This document shows, piece after piece, positions 1 to 8,508 of a stretch of DNA of 64,000 bases. Location of the stretch: positions 186,001 to 250,000 of the forward strand of contig CBDDTF010000002.1 in the NCBI GenBank assembly GCA_965233705.1, in the 5' to 3' direction. The notes beneath the pieces were generated by a model. That model saw nothing but the letters and a program-made list of their open reading frames with translations. It did not search any database and was not told where the DNA came from. A program made the position numbers and the translations under genes. How positions within the stretch are numbered: the first letter of the stretch is position 1; the number at the start of each line of letters is the position of its first letter. The DNA comes from Algihabitans sp965233705. Its GTDB lineage: Bacteria > Pseudomonadota > Alphaproteobacteria > Kiloniellales > DSM-21159.

Positions 1-1172
1 ACGAACAGGCCGAACTCGGTGATGTTCTTGATCTCGCCCGAGAGCTGCGAGCCGATCGGGTGCTTCTCCAGGAAGTCGTCCCAGGGGTTGGCCTGGACCT
101 GCTTGAGCCCCAGCGAGATGCGGCGCTTGTTCTCGTCGACGTCCAGGATCATCACCTCGACCTCCTGGGAGGTGGAGACGATCTTGCCCGGGTGGATGTT
201 CTTCTTGGTCCAGCTCATCTCGGAGACGTGGACCAGGCCCTCGATCCCCGGCTCCAGCTCCACGAAGGCGCCGTAGTCGGTGATGTTGGTGACGCGGCCG
301 GTGAAGGTGGTGCCCACCGGGTACTTGGCGGAGACACCCTCCCAGGGGTCGGCCTCGAGCTGCTTCATGCCGAGCGAGATGCGCTGGGTCTCCGGGTTGA
401 AGCGGATGACCTGCACCTGCACCTGCTGGCCGATCGACAGCGCCTCGGTCGGGTGGTTGATGCGGCGCCAGGAGATGTCGGTGACGTGCAGCAGGCCGTC
501 GACGCCGCCCAGGTCCACGAAGGCGCCGTAGTCGGTGATGTTCTTCACCACGCCGGTCAGGATCTGGCCTTCCTTCAGGCTCTCCATCAGCTCCTTGCGC
601 TGATCGGCGCGATCCTCCTCCAGCACGGCGCGGCGCGAGACCACGATGTTGCCGCGCGAGCGGTCCATCTTGAGGATCTGGAAGGGCTCCGGCTTGTGCA
701 TCAGCGGGGTGACGTCGCGCACCGGACGGATGTCGACCTGGCTGCCCGGCAGGAAGGCCGTGGCGCCGGAGAGGTCGACGGTGAAGCCGCCCTTGACGCG
801 GCCGTAGATGTGGCCGGTCACGCGCTCGCTCTTCTCGAAGGCCTTCTCGAGCTGGTTCCAAGCCTCCTCGCGGCGCGCCTTGTCGCGGCTGAGCATCACC
901 TCGCCGTTGCGGTCCTCCATGCGCTCGAGGAAGACCTCGACGTCGGCGCCGGGCGTGACCCCGCCCTCTTCGCCGGCCTTGGCGAATTCCTTCATCGCGA
1001 CGCGGCCCTCGGACTTGAGGCCCACGTCGATCAGCACGCTGTCGCCTTCGACGGCGACCACGCGGCCCTTGAGGACGGAGCCCTCGAGGGTGGCGCCGCC
1101 GCCGAGCTGCTCGTCGAGCAGGGCGGCGAAGTTCTCTTGCGGCGCAGCGGCGCCGGTCTGGGTGTCGGACAT
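1..1172 (-). CDS. rpsA: 30S ribosomal protein S1 (3' part off window)
   Basis: Ribosomal protein S1 binds mRNA on the 30S subunit and helps start translation. The visible 390 codons begin MSDTQTGAAAPQENFAALLD and contain successive S1 RNA-binding repeats of the GxVxxxxDYGAFVxL type, for example VKNITDYGAFVDLGGVDGLL and VTNITDYGAFVELEPGIEGL. An EF... acidic N-terminus typical of proteobacterial S1 precedes them. The reading frame is still open at base 1, so the C-terminal repeats are missing because of the window edge, not through truncation. The start ATG is at 1172-1170. The downstream order on this strand (cmk, aroA upstream of rpsA) is the standard alphaproteobacterial arrangement, which supports the call. 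Confidence 0.97.
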   Translation of the reverse strand, partial: MSDTQTGAAAPQENFAALLDEQLGGGATLEGSVLKGRVVAVEGDSVLIDVGLKSEGRVAMKEFAKAGEEGGVTPGADVEVFLERMEDRNGEVMLSRDKARREEAWNQLEKAFEKSERVTGHIYGRVKGGFTVDLSGATAFLPGSQVDIRPVRDVTPLMHKPEPFQILKMDRSRGNIVVSRRAVLEEDRADQRKELMESLKEGQILTGVVKNITDYGAFVDLGGVDGLLHVTDISWRRINHPTEALSIGQQVQVQVIRFNPETQRISLGMKQLEADPWEGVSAKYPVGTTFTGRVTNITDYGAFVELEPGIEGLVHVSEMSWTKKNIHPGKIVSTSQEVEVMILDVDENKRRISLGLKQVQANPWDDFLEKHPIGSQLSGEIKNITEFGLF

Positions 1173-1286
1173 GCGGTTCGTCTTCCTTTCGTATCGTTCG
1201 CTATCCTGGCCGGCCGGTTTTCTCCGGCGGTCTTCCCGGCCGCACGACGGGGGCCGTGCGTTCCCGAACCGGGCTTATTGGAGCTC

Positions 1287-1943
1287 TCACTCTGTCTCGG
1301 CGGAGGGCAGCCTGTCGACCACGATATCCCGGGCTGCGCGGAAGGCCGCCTCGATATCCAACTCGCTGGTGTCGAGCTGGATGGCGTCCTCCGCCGGCTT
1401 CAGGGGCGCTGTCGCCCGCGCGCTGTCGCGCGCGTCGCGCTCGCGGATCTCCGTCAAAACGTGCGCGTATATAGAAGGCTGGCCGCGGCCGATCAACTCT
1501 CTATGACGCCGCGCGGCGCGGACCTCGGGGCTGGCGGTGACGTAGAGCTTCACCCGCGCGTCGGGACAGACCACCGTGCCGATGTCGCGCCCGTCCAACA
1601 CCGCCCCCGCCTTGCCGTCCGGCGGGTGCGCGGCGAAGTCGCGCTGGAAGGCCAGCAGCGCGGCGCGCACCGCCTGGTTGGCGGCGACCACCGAGGCCGC
1701 CTCGCCCACCGCCTGGCTGCGCAGGTCGGCCCGCGCCAGGTCGGCCGGCTGCAGCGCCCGGGCGGCGGCGGCCGCGGCGGCGGCGTCGTGCGGGTCGGCG
1801 CCGGCGGCCAGCAGCCGGGCGGCGACGGCGCGGTAGAGGCTGCCGGTGTCCAGATAGGCCAGGTCGAAGGCGGCGGCGAGCCGGCGGGCCAGGGTGCCCT
1901 TGCCGGAGGCCGCCGGACCGTCCAGCGCGATCACCAGGCTCAC
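1287..1943 (-). CDS. cmk: cytidylate kinase
   Basis: Cytidylate kinase phosphorylates CMP and dCMP to the diphosphates using ATP in the cytoplasm. The 218-residue protein has the P-loop DGPAASGKGT near residues 8-17, the LDTGSLYRAVA nucleotide-binding segment, the LDGRDIGTVV motif in the middle and the RDARDSAR lid region near the C-terminus. Length matches the bacterial family. Its ATG overlaps the aroA stop by four bases (ATGA), so the two are translationally coupled, and rpsA follows 114 bases downstream. Confidence 0.96.
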   Translation of the reverse strand: MSLVIALDGPAASGKGTLARRLAAAFDLAYLDTGSLYRAVAARLLAAGADPHDAAAAAAAARALQPADLARADLRSQAVGEAASVVAANQAVRAALLAFQRDFAAHPPDGKAGAVLDGRDIGTVVCPDARVKLYVTASPEVRAARRHRELIGRGQPSIYAHVLTEIRERDARDSARATAPLKPAEDAIQLDTSELDIEAAFRAARDIVVDRLPSAETE

Positions 1944-3274
1944 GCGGCAGCCTCGCCGCGCAGGTCGGCGCCGAGCGCGCCCATCAGGGCCGCGAAGCCG
2001 GGGAAGGAGGTCTCAATCGTCCGCGCGTCGTCGATCGCCACCGGCGCGCGCGCGGCCAGGCCCAGCACCAGGAAGGCCATGGCGATGCGGTGGTCCAGGT
2101 CGGCCGCGATCTCGGCCCCGCCGGCCACGCCCTGCGGCCCCGCGCCGTGCACCGTCAGGCTGTCCGCCGTCTCCTCGACCGCCACGCCGCAGGCGCTCAG
2201 CCCGCGCGCCACGGCGGCCAGGCGGTCGCTTTCCTTGACCCGCAGCTCGCCGACCCCGTGGAACACGCTGGTGCCCTCGGCGAAGGCGGCGGCCACCGCC
2301 AGGACCGGGTATTCGTCGATCATCGCCGGCGCGCGCTCGGCCGGCACCGCGACGCCGCGCAGCGGGCCGCTGCGCACGCGCAGGTCGGCGACCGGCTCGC
2401 CGGCCAGCTCGCGCCGGTTCTCCAGCGTCAGCTCGGCGCCCATCTCCTGCAGGCTCTCGAACAGGCCGGCGCGCAGCGGGTTGACCCCGACGGTCGGCAG
2501 CAGCAGCTCCGAGCCGGGGCAGAGCAGCCCGGCGACCAGCGGAAAGGCGGCCGAGGAGGGGTCGGCCGGCACGGTGACCGCCGTGGCCGCCAGTTCCGGC
2601 TGGCCGCGCAGGGTGACCGCGCGGCCCTCGGCCGTGTCCTCGACGCGCAGCTCGGCGCCGAAGGCGCGCAGCATGCGCTCGGAGTGGTCGCGGGTCGGCT
2701 CCGGCTCGATCGCCGTGGTCTCGCCCGGCGCCGCCAGCCCCGCCAGCAGCACGGCCGATTTCACCTGGGCCGAGGCGACCGGCAGGCGGTAGACCTGCGG
2801 CGCCGGCTCGGCGGCGCCGGTCACCGCCAGCGGCAGCCGCCCGCCGCTGCGCGAGAGGAACTGCGCGCCCATACGGGCGAGCGGCTCGATCACCCGGTTC
2901 ATCGGCCGCCGGCGCAGCGAGGCGTCGCCGGTGGCGAAGGCGGTCAGCGGATGGCCGGCCAGCACCCCCAGCAGCAGCCGCGCCGCCGTGCCCGAATTAC
3001 CGAAGTCGAGCAGGTCGTCGGGTTCCTGCAGCCCGCCGAGGCCCGGGCCGTGCACCGTCCAGGCGCCGGCGCCGCGGCGCGTCACCTCGGCGCCGAGCTG
3101 GCCCAGGATGCGGGCCGTGGCGCGCACGTCCTCGCCCTCCAGCAGGCCTTCGATGCGGGTCTCGCCCACCGCCAGGGCGCCGAAGATCAGCGCGCGGTGG
3201 GAGATCGACTTGTCGCCCGGCACGGGCACCTGCCCGGACAGGTCTTGGGAGGGATGAGCGACGAGGCGGGTCAA
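1940..3274 (-). CDS. aroA: 3-phosphoshikimate 1-carboxyvinyltransferase (EPSP synthase)
   Basis: EPSP synthase joins phosphoenolpyruvate to shikimate-3-phosphate in the shikimate pathway. Family motifs visible are PVPGDKSISHRALIFGAL near the N-terminus, DFGNSGTAARLLLG in the first domain, PTRDHSERMLRAFG in the middle and LRVKESDRLAAVARGL in the second domain. The open frame runs far upstream across the opposite-strand gene, so length alone does not fix the start. I chose TTG at 3274-3272 because it lies just before the conserved PSQDLSGQVPVPGDKS segment and gives 444 residues, the usual size. The ribosome-binding site is weak. The gene overlaps cmk by four bases. Confidence 0.93.
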   Translation of the reverse strand: MTRLVAHPSQDLSGQVPVPGDKSISHRALIFGALAVGETRIEGLLEGEDVRATARILGQLGAEVTRRGAGAWTVHGPGLGGLQEPDDLLDFGNSGTAARLLLGVLAGHPLTAFATGDASLRRRPMNRVIEPLARMGAQFLSRSGGRLPLAVTGAAEPAPQVYRLPVASAQVKSAVLLAGLAAPGETTAIEPEPTRDHSERMLRAFGAELRVEDTAEGRAVTLRGQPELAATAVTVPADPSSAAFPLVAGLLCPGSELLLPTVGVNPLRAGLFESLQEMGAELTLENRRELAGEPVADLRVRSGPLRGVAVPAERAPAMIDEYPVLAVAAAFAEGTSVFHGVGELRVKESDRLAAVARGLSACGVAVEETADSLTVHGAGPQGVAGGAEIAADLDHRIAMAFLVLGLAARAPVAIDDARTIETSFPGFAALMGALGADLRGEAAA

Positions 3275-3598
3275 GGGCGAAGCCGGATGTTGCGAGGGAC
3301 GGTCGAACCGGGCCGCGAACAGGCACGACCCGGCGAATGCGCCCGCAAGAGAACACAAGGGGGGCCGCCGGTCCAGCCCGTGAGCCGGCCGCCGGGAGGG
3401 GGCTGTGATGGGAAGGAGCGTGCGCGACCGTGCGGACCCGCCACCGCCTGCCACGGCCGCGGCGCCGGCCCAGGGCTGCGGCGAGCATTTGACTTCGCCC
3501 GCGCTGCGTGGCAAGTGCGCGCGCCGAGACTCGATACTGAACCTGTCGCGCCGCGCGCCCGGCGCGCCGGCCCGCCACCGTCTGGAGGATCCGAGCCC
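3275..3598. other. divergent intergenic region, aroA / FYDLN-acid gene
   Basis: This 324-base gap separates the divergent starts of aroA and the acidic zinc-ribbon gene. It must hold both promoters, but I see no convincing -35/-10 pair, hairpin or small gene in it. The frames open across it are very arginine/glycine-rich and look like high-GC shadows. Confidence 0.4.
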
Positions 3599-3928
3599 GT
3601 GTCGAAACCCGAGTGGGGCGTCAAGCGCATCTGCCAAGCCTGCAGCGCGAAGTTCTACGACTTCCAGCGCTCGCCCATCGTCTGCCCGGCCTGCGGGGCC
3701 GAGTTCGACCCCGAGGCCTTCCTGAAGTCGCGCCGCGGCAAGCCGGTCAAGGAGAAGGAGGCGCCCAAGAAGGCGCCGCCGCCGGCCGCCGCAAAGGACG
3801 AGGACGAGACAGAGGACGAGGAGCTGCTGGCCAGCGACGAGCAGGACGACGGCCTGGTCGTCGACGAGGACGAGGACGACAGCGAGGAGCTGAGCGAGGT
3901 CGCCGTCGACGAGGACGACAAGGAGTAG
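3599..3928 (+). CDS. TIGR02300 family zinc-ribbon protein with acidic tail (FYDLN acid)
   Basis: This 109-residue protein belongs to the alphaproteobacterial FYDLN-acid family, whose function is unknown. Residues 12-45 form a zinc ribbon with two CxxC pairs (CQACSAKFYDF and CPACGAEF), followed by a lysine/proline linker and a long Asp/Glu tail. GTG at 3599 is chosen as start because it begins SKPEWGVKRICQAC, the conserved beginning of the family, and GGAGG lies upstream at 3584. The tRNA-Ala gene that follows and the divergent aroA are its usual neighbours. Confidence 0.9.
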   Translation: MSKPEWGVKRICQACSAKFYDFQRSPIVCPACGAEFDPEAFLKSRRGKPVKEKEAPKKAPPPAAAKDEDETEDEELLASDEQDDGLVVDEDEDDSEELSEVAVDEDDKE

Positions 3929-4190
3929 CCGCACAGCGGCGGCGGTGGCCGAACGGCCCAGCGGGCGGCCCGTCGCCGGGCGCGCGCCGCCCGGACCGGC
4001 CGCGGGACGGGCCGCGAAAATTCCCTCTTGCAAAGCCGCCGCCCTCTTTCTAACTTCCGCGCTCCGCCGCCGAGCGCAGCGCCCGTCGGACCCCGCGTCC
4101 GGGGCGCGCAAGCCGGGCCGAGCCCAGCGGGCGAGGACCGCAAGGCGGCGACAGACAGGGTGTCCCCAAGCACCCGCACACTCTGGTTTC

Positions 4191-4266
<76 letters not shown>

Positions 4267-4740
4267 GTTTCCCGCCCGAGAGGAATCTCGGTTCGCCCCC
4301 CGCTTTCACGCGTGAAGCAGAGCCGGCGGCCTGACTTGCGGAATGCGCCGGACCGGCGGACGTGCTGACGCGCGTCCAAACGGTCGCAAATCACTCTAGC
4401 CCGCCGAATGTCGAGAGGGACATGCGACCGAGCGGGTGAGGGGGAGCCGTGCGCTGCATCTTGTCGGCTCCGTCTGGGTCAGGTCCATCCCCGCGGGTGT
4501 GGGGGAGCCTCGCTTCCCCCCGGATTCGCGCCTCGCCGACCGGCACGGGCGACTTGACCAGGCGTCTGGCGAACGACGCCTGCGCTTGCCAAGCATCGCC
4601 CTTGCCGAGGCCGGACCGCATCGGCGCGTCGCGCCTGCTGGGTCCCCAGCGAGGCTGGTGGCCGCCCGTGCGGCTGCGCTATCGTCTACGCCTGTGTAGA
4701 CCGAAGGCCCGCAAGAGGCCGCCGAGGGAGACGACCAGCC
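4267..4740. other. intergenic region with one dispersed hairpin
   Basis: This 474-base gap between tRNA-Ala and the aldolase-like gene holds one copy of the dispersed hairpin family (4351-4385). I find no plausible coding frame. A good ribosome-binding site (GAGGGAGA near 4724) precedes the next gene. Confidence 0.5.
4351..4399. repeat. dispersed intergenic hairpin, copy 1
   Basis: The hairpin runs 4351-4385 with outer arms GACCG/CGGTC and inner arms GGACG/CGTCC, followed by the tail CGCAAATCACTCTAGC. The same outer arms, AAA spacer and AATCACTCTA tail recur at 12.9, 36.7, 36.8 and 52.9 kb, while the inner arms differ in a compensated way. It lies between genes, like the other copies. Confidence 0.75.
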
Positions 4741-5598
4741 ATGAGCGACGCCGCACCGACCGCCCGCGCCTGGAACGGCGAGGCCCAGCAGCCCGGGCCG
4801 ACGCGGGAGTCCATCTACCAGCCCGAGCAGACCGGCCTGGCCTTCCCCGAAGTGCCGCGCTTCGACGACCCGGCCGCCGAACGCCAGCACCGCAAGGAGC
4901 GGCTGGTCGCCGCCTGCCGGGCCTTCGCGCTGCAGGGCTTCGACTACGGCTTCGCCGGCCACATCTCGGTGCGCGACCCGGAGCATCCGCAGCTCTACTG
5001 GACCAATCCCATGGCGGTCCACTTCAACCAGGTGAAGATCTCCAACCTGGTGCTGGCCGACCACGAGGGCCGCGTGGTCGAGGGGCGCCACGCGCTCAAC
5101 CGCGCCGGCTTCGTGCTGCACGCGGCGATCCACGCGGAGAACCCCGACCTCGTCGCCGTCTGCCACGCCCACACGCTCCACGGCACCGCCTTCGCCAGCC
5201 TCGGCCGGCCGCTGGCGCCGATCAGCCAGGACGCCTGCGCCTTCTACGAGAACCACCGGGTGGTCGCCGCCGAGGCCGGCGCGGTCGCGGTCCAGGCCGG
5301 GGCCGGCGACGGCATCGCCGAGTCCTTCAAGGGGGTGCGTGCGGTGATCCACCAGAACCACGGGCTGCTGACCGGCAGCCGCCACTCGGTGGACGACGCC
5401 GCCTTCTGGTTCATCGCCCTGGAGCGCTGCTGCCAGCAGCAGCTTCTGGTCGAGGCGAGCGGCCAGACGCCGCAGCTCGTCACGCCGGAACGCGCGCGCC
5501 ACAGCCGCGAGCACGTCGGCAACGACTTCATCGGCTGGCTGCACTTCCAGACCATCTGGTCCGAGCTCAAGGCCACCCAGCCCGACATGTTCGCCTAG
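4741..5598 (+). CDS. class II aldolase/adducin family protein
   Basis: The 285-residue protein belongs to the class II aldolase/adducin superfamily, zinc enzymes that cleave or decarboxylate small sugar phosphates and hydroxy acids. The zinc-binding HAHT motif is at VCHAHTLHG in the middle, and the later HQNHGLL segment supplies the third histidine. The N-terminal part includes RLVAACRAFALQGFDYGFAGHISVRDP, the family's substrate loop. The exact substrate cannot be read from sequence, and many homologues are annotated only by family. It stands alone, with a strong ribosome-binding site and hairpin repeats immediately downstream. Confidence 0.88.
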   Translation: MSDAAPTARAWNGEAQQPGPTRESIYQPEQTGLAFPEVPRFDDPAAERQHRKERLVAACRAFALQGFDYGFAGHISVRDPEHPQLYWTNPMAVHFNQVKISNLVLADHEGRVVEGRHALNRAGFVLHAAIHAENPDLVAVCHAHTLHGTAFASLGRPLAPISQDACAFYENHRVVAAEAGAVAVQAGAGDGIAESFKGVRAVIHQNHGLLTGSRHSVDDAAFWFIALERCCQQQLLVEASGQTPQLVTPERARHSREHVGNDFIGWLHFQTIWSELKATQPDMFA

Positions 5599-5606
5599 AG
5601 CGATGC

Positions 5607-5645
5607 CCGACCTGAGTGACTCGCCCTGGCGAGTCGCCAGGTCGG
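5607..5645. repeat. long inverted repeat after the aldolase gene
   Basis: Arms CCGACCTG (5607-5614) and CAGGTCGG (5638-5645) enclose a second stem GACTCGCC/GGCGAGTC. It starts nine bases after the aldolase stop and could act as a transcript end, although no T-run follows. A related CGACCTG/CAGGTCG pair precedes the hairpin at 52.96 kb, and an AGGTCGGA segment precedes the one at 12.96 kb, so it appears to be the first half of a two-hairpin module. Confidence 0.65.
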
Positions 5646-5661
5646 AGCGCATCACGCCAAA

Positions 5662-5717
5662 CCTCTGGGTTCGGGCCTCTGGGTTCGGGCCTCTGGGTTC
5701 GGGCCTCTGGGTTCGGG
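5662..5717. repeat. 14-bp tandem repeat, four copies
   Basis: The unit CCTCTGGGTTCGGG is repeated four times without visible change between the two hairpins downstream of the aldolase gene. The period is not a multiple of three and no gene covers it, so it is a non-coding slippage-type repeat. Confidence 0.9.
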
Positions 5718-5729
5718 CGGTTCCTGCCC

Positions 5730-5816
5730 GACCGTGTGGACCCACCAAAGTGGGTCCACACGGTCGCCCCCCCGGAGCCGGTGTCTTGGGATCGTCTGGC
5801 CCCACACCGTGGGGCC
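5730..5816. repeat. dispersed intergenic hairpin, copy 2, with satellite hairpin
   Basis: A perfect 16-base stem GACCGTGTGGACCCAC / GTGGGTCCACACGGTC (5730-5745 and 5750-5765) encloses loop CAAA. A second perfect stem GGCCCCAC/GTGGGGCC follows at 5798-5816. The first shares GACCG, GGACCCAC and CGGTCGC with the other family members. Neither is followed by a T-run, so a simple terminator role is not obvious. Confidence 0.85.
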
Positions 5817-5957
5817 CGACGCTCACCACCGGCTCTCGCGACCCCCGGGGCCGGGCGGCCTGCCCGGATCGGAAGGCTCTTTTCCGTTGGATTCGAGGTA
5901 TCTGCCTGTGATCTGCTGGGCTCGGCGGCGGCCACAGGCAAGCAGGAGTCCAGCGGA

Positions 5958-6257
5958 ATGGAGTCAGCCCCCCTGGTCGCGCTCTACGCGCGGCTGCGCG
6001 CCCTGCCCTGGGCCTCGCTGACCCTCGACGGCGGCACCGAGTCCTTTCCCTATCGCCTCTTGGGTCGGCTGGCCGCGCGTCAGGTGACGATCACCGCGGA
6101 CACAGAGCCCCGCGCCCCGGCCGCACGCTGGATCGTGGAGATCGACCCGCCCGAGGCGGAGGGCCGCAACCGGGCGGAGTTCCACCTTTTCGACGACGCC
6201 GAGGCGCTGGCCGCCTATCTGCAGCGTCTGAGCCAGGAGGACGCGGGCACCCCCTGA
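5958..6257 (+). CDS. hypothetical protein, 99 aa
   Basis: I do not recognise this protein. The start ATG at 5958 is chosen because AGGAGTCC lies just upstream and the frame above it runs through the repeats. The sequence is soluble, with no signal peptide or membrane segment, and alternates hydrophobic and acidic residues, ending DDAEALAAYLQRLSQED, which looks like a short C-terminal helix. It is flanked by the repeat-rich gap and by the convergent mgtC-like gene. It could be a small conserved alphaproteobacterial protein; the call rests on the ribosome-binding site and codon pattern. Confidence 0.55.
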   Translation: MESAPLVALYARLRALPWASLTLDGGTESFPYRLLGRLAARQVTITADTEPRAPAARWIVEIDPPEAEGRNRAEFHLFDDAEALAAYLQRLSQEDAGTP

Positions 6258-6341
6258 CCGCCGAGGCGGGTCGCGGGCCGGGCCTCGGGCCGGGCAGCGG
6301 GTGCCCCTCGGGTGAGGCGGCGACGGCCGGGCGGCCGGGCG

Positions 6342-6875
6342 TCACTCCGGCCCCCTGCCGTCGGCGCCGCCGCCGGCTGCCTGACGCCCCCGACGGCGGC
6401 GGCCCAGGCGGTGCTCGAGCCAGCCCAGCACCACCAGCACGAAGAGCGAGAGCAGCGTCACCGCGAAGGCGATGCGCAGCAGGCCGCTGCCGCAGGCCGT
6501 GCCGATCGCCCCGACCAGCCAGATCGCCGCGCCGGTGGTCACGCCCTGCACGCGGTCGCCGCCACGGATGATGCTGCCGGCGCCCAGGAAGGCGACGCCG
6601 GTCACCACCGCCTCGATCACGCGCACCGGGTCGGGCCGCGACTCCCGCGCCACCCGGTCGGAGACGCCGGCCAGCTCCAGCGCCAGAATGGTGAAGGCGC
6701 TGGCGGCGATGCTGACCAGCATCAGGGTGCGCAGGCCGGCCGGCTTGTCGTGAATCTCGCGCTCCAGCCCGATCGCCGCGCCGCAGGCGGCCGCCGCCAG
6801 CAGGCGGATCAGGATCTCGCCGAGGGGAAGGACGACGGATTCGCCGCCAAGCAGCAGGTCGAGGCTCTCGAACAT
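6342..6875 (-). CDS. MgtC/SapB family membrane protein
   Basis: MgtC-family inner-membrane proteins are linked to low-magnesium survival and modulation of membrane ATPases. The 177-residue protein has the family core LLAAAACGAAIGLEREIHDKPAGLRT followed by LMLVSIAASAFTIL, then VVTGVAFLGAGSIIRGGDRVQGVTTGAAIWLVGAIGTACG, giving four to five predicted membrane helices. The ATG at 6875 is preferred over an in-frame TTG at 6896 because family members start a few residues before the first helix. The C-terminus is a short basic glycine-rich tail and lacks the ACT-like domain of longer MgtC proteins. Confidence 0.9.
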   Translation of the reverse strand: MFESLDLLLGGESVVLPLGEILIRLLAAAACGAAIGLEREIHDKPAGLRTLMLVSIAASAFTILALELAGVSDRVARESRPDPVRVIEAVVTGVAFLGAGSIIRGGDRVQGVTTGAAIWLVGAIGTACGSGLLRIAFAVTLLSLFVLVVLGWLEHRLGRRRRGRQAAGGGADGRGPE

Positions 6876-7215
6876 GGATCGGCCGCAGACACGCAAGTGT
6901 TGGGGACGGCGGGCGCAGACCGGCGGACGGGCCGCAACGCAAGTATAACGCGCTGGAAGGCGAAACGTCTCGGCGGGCTGGGTGTTGCGGGCCCTGTGGG
7001 GCGTGTTGTGTGGAGCGGGTCGGGGCGATCGGTCAGCCGGACGCGCGCGGGGCGCCCCGCGCGACCTAACCCCCTGGAGTTAAGCCTTTGGATCTACGCC
7101 TTTTGCGCCGGGCGGGACGACGCTCGTGCGGCGGCGCGGTTAACCGCTCCCTAACCCGGGTCCCGCAGCCTTGCGGGATCGTCGTGCGTGATCGTCGAGC
7201 AAGGAGCCCAGCCGG
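6876..7215. other. divergent intergenic region, mgtC-like / PilZ
   Basis: This 340-base gap lies between divergent genes. It contains AAGTATAACG near 6940, a possible -10-like segment, and a GAGCAAGGAG ribosome-binding site before the PilZ gene. I see no gene or strong hairpin. Confidence 0.35.
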
Positions 7216-7668
7216 ATGCGCGCCGCTGCCCAGCCTTCTTCCGTCGCCGCCCCCGCCCCCCAATCTGCCCCCGAATCTGCCCCCGAATCTGCCCCCGAGC
7301 CTGCGCCCGGCTCCGAGCCGGCGCGCGCCGAGCCGCCCGCGCCAGCCCCGCCAGGCAGCGAGCGCCGCCGCAGTCTGCGGATCGCGGCCGAGGGCGTGCC
7401 GGTCACCCTGCGCCTGGCGGGAACGCGTTTTCTCGGGCGCGTGCGCGACGTCTCGCGCGGCGGCCTGCGGGTCGAGGTGGCCTGCCCGCCGGTGGTCGGC
7501 ACCCCCGTCACGGTGCAGCACAGCCTGGCCGGCGTCTTGACCGGCACCTGCCTGCGCCAGACGACGGGGGAAATCGCCCTGGCCTTCGACCCGAGCGAGC
7601 GCGAGGTGGAACGCGCTCTGCAATGCCTGGCGCTGCTGCTCGACGGCCCGTCGGGCCAAGGCGCCTAA
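7216..7668 (+). CDS. PilZ domain protein
   Basis: PilZ domains bind cyclic di-GMP and relay the signal to motility or polysaccharide systems. The first 48 residues are a low-complexity Ala/Pro/Ser/Glu linker with repeated PESA units. The PilZ domain follows from about residue 49: RRRSLRIAAEGVPVTL supplies the RxxxR motif, and RVRDVSRGGLRVEV supplies the D/NxSxxG motif. Both c-di-GMP contact motifs are therefore intact. The gene stands alone between divergent or tandem unrelated genes and has a good ribosome-binding site (AAGGAG). Confidence 0.88.
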   Translation: MRAAAQPSSVAAPAPQSAPESAPESAPEPAPGSEPARAEPPAPAPPGSERRRSLRIAAEGVPVTLRLAGTRFLGRVRDVSRGGLRVEVACPPVVGTPVTVQHSLAGVLTGTCLRQTTGEIALAFDPSEREVERALQCLALLLDGPSGQGA

Positions 7669-7817
7669 CCCCGCCCCCCCTGAGCCCGGCCGCCTGAGAC
7701 CGGCGTCCGCAACCCGGGTGGCGCAGACGCCGCATCCGGCCGCCGGCTTGCAGCCGCGCCCCCTCGCCCCATGTTGGGAGGGTAGCTTCCCGACCACCAC
7801 GGCGAGAGCGGCCCGGC

Positions 7818-8300
7818 GTGCTCGAGACCCTGACCAGCCCCACGAACCTCGCCCTGCTGGGCTTCGTCGCGGCCAACTTCCTGGTCGCGCTGAGCGGTGC
7901 GCTGTTCCGCCCCGGCGCCTGGTACAAGCGGCTGAGCAAACCGAGCTGGACGCCGCCGGACTGGCTGTTCGGCCCGGTCTGGATGGTGCTCTACGCGCTG
8001 ATCGCCGTGTCCGGCTGGCTGGTCTGGCAGCGCGTCGGCCTGGCCGCCGAGATCTTCGCGGTCTACGCCCTGCAGCTCGCGCTCAACGCGCTCTGGTCGG
8101 CGCTGTTCTTCGGGCTGCGCCGGATGCGGCTGGCCCTGGTCGAGATGGCCGGCCTGTGGCTGGCGATCGCCGCCAACATCGCGGTGTTCTATCCCATCGA
8201 CCTGGGGGCGGCGCTGCTCTTGCTGCCCTACCTCGTCTGGGTCAGCATCGCCTTCTGCCTCAACCTCGCGGTCTGGCGGCTGAACCGGGCGGCGGCGTGA
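7818..8300 (+). CDS. tspO: TspO/MBR family tryptophan-rich sensory protein
   Basis: TspO proteins are five-helix membrane proteins that bind porphyrins and tune photosynthesis or stress responses in alphaproteobacteria. The 160-residue sequence has the signature SKPSWTPPDWLFGPVWMVLYALIAVSGWLVW near residues 40-70, followed by the helices around LQLALNALWSALFFGLRR and LLLPYLVWVSIAFCLNLAVWRLN. The length and Trp-rich pattern are typical. It begins with GTG at 7818. The small membrane protein gene at 8332 follows after 31 bases and may be cotranscribed. Confidence 0.93.
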   Translation: MLETLTSPTNLALLGFVAANFLVALSGALFRPGAWYKRLSKPSWTPPDWLFGPVWMVLYALIAVSGWLVWQRVGLAAEIFAVYALQLALNALWSALFFGLRRMRLALVEMAGLWLAIAANIAVFYPIDLGAALLLLPYLVWVSIAFCLNLAVWRLNRAAA

Positions 8301-8331
8301 GCGGGCCTTCACCACGGCGGGAGCGCGGACC

Positions 8332-8502
8332 ATGGGCGCGGAGGGACTGAAGCTCTTCGAACTGGTGCTGCTGCCCGGGCTGATCTTCGCCTGGGGCTTC
8401 TGGGAGCTCTACAAGCTCGACAAGGACAAGAAGCAGCGCGCCGCCGCCGACCGGCGTGACGACAGCGCGCGCTCGGAGGGGCCGGAAGACGGGGCGAGCT
8501 GA
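8332..8502 (+). CDS. small single-helix membrane protein, 56 aa
   Basis: The 56-residue product starts MGAEGLKLFELVLLPGLIFA and continues WGFWELYKLDKDKKQ before a charged tail. Residues 8-25 form one hydrophobic helix and the rest is cytoplasmic and strongly charged. The pattern resembles small proteobacterial membrane proteins of unknown role. It has a GGCGGGAG ribosome-binding site and follows tspO by 31 bases, ending six bases from the convergent nudC stop. I recognise no named family. Confidence 0.65.
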   Translation: MGAEGLKLFELVLLPGLIFAWGFWELYKLDKDKKQRAAADRRDDSARSEGPEDGAS

Positions 8503-8508
8503 CCCGTC

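Noticed and set aside
60..2792. 910-codon open frame on the plus strand across rpsA, cmk and aroA
   Set aside because: It is antisense to three well-supported genes, is rich in Ala, Gly, Arg, Val, Leu and His in the pattern of a high-GC shadow frame, and has no recognisable domain.
5798..5816. GGCCCCAC/GTGGGGCC stem as a rho-independent terminator
   Set aside because: It is a perfect stem but is not followed by a T-run on either strand, and it lies 200 bases past the aldolase gene within a repeat region.
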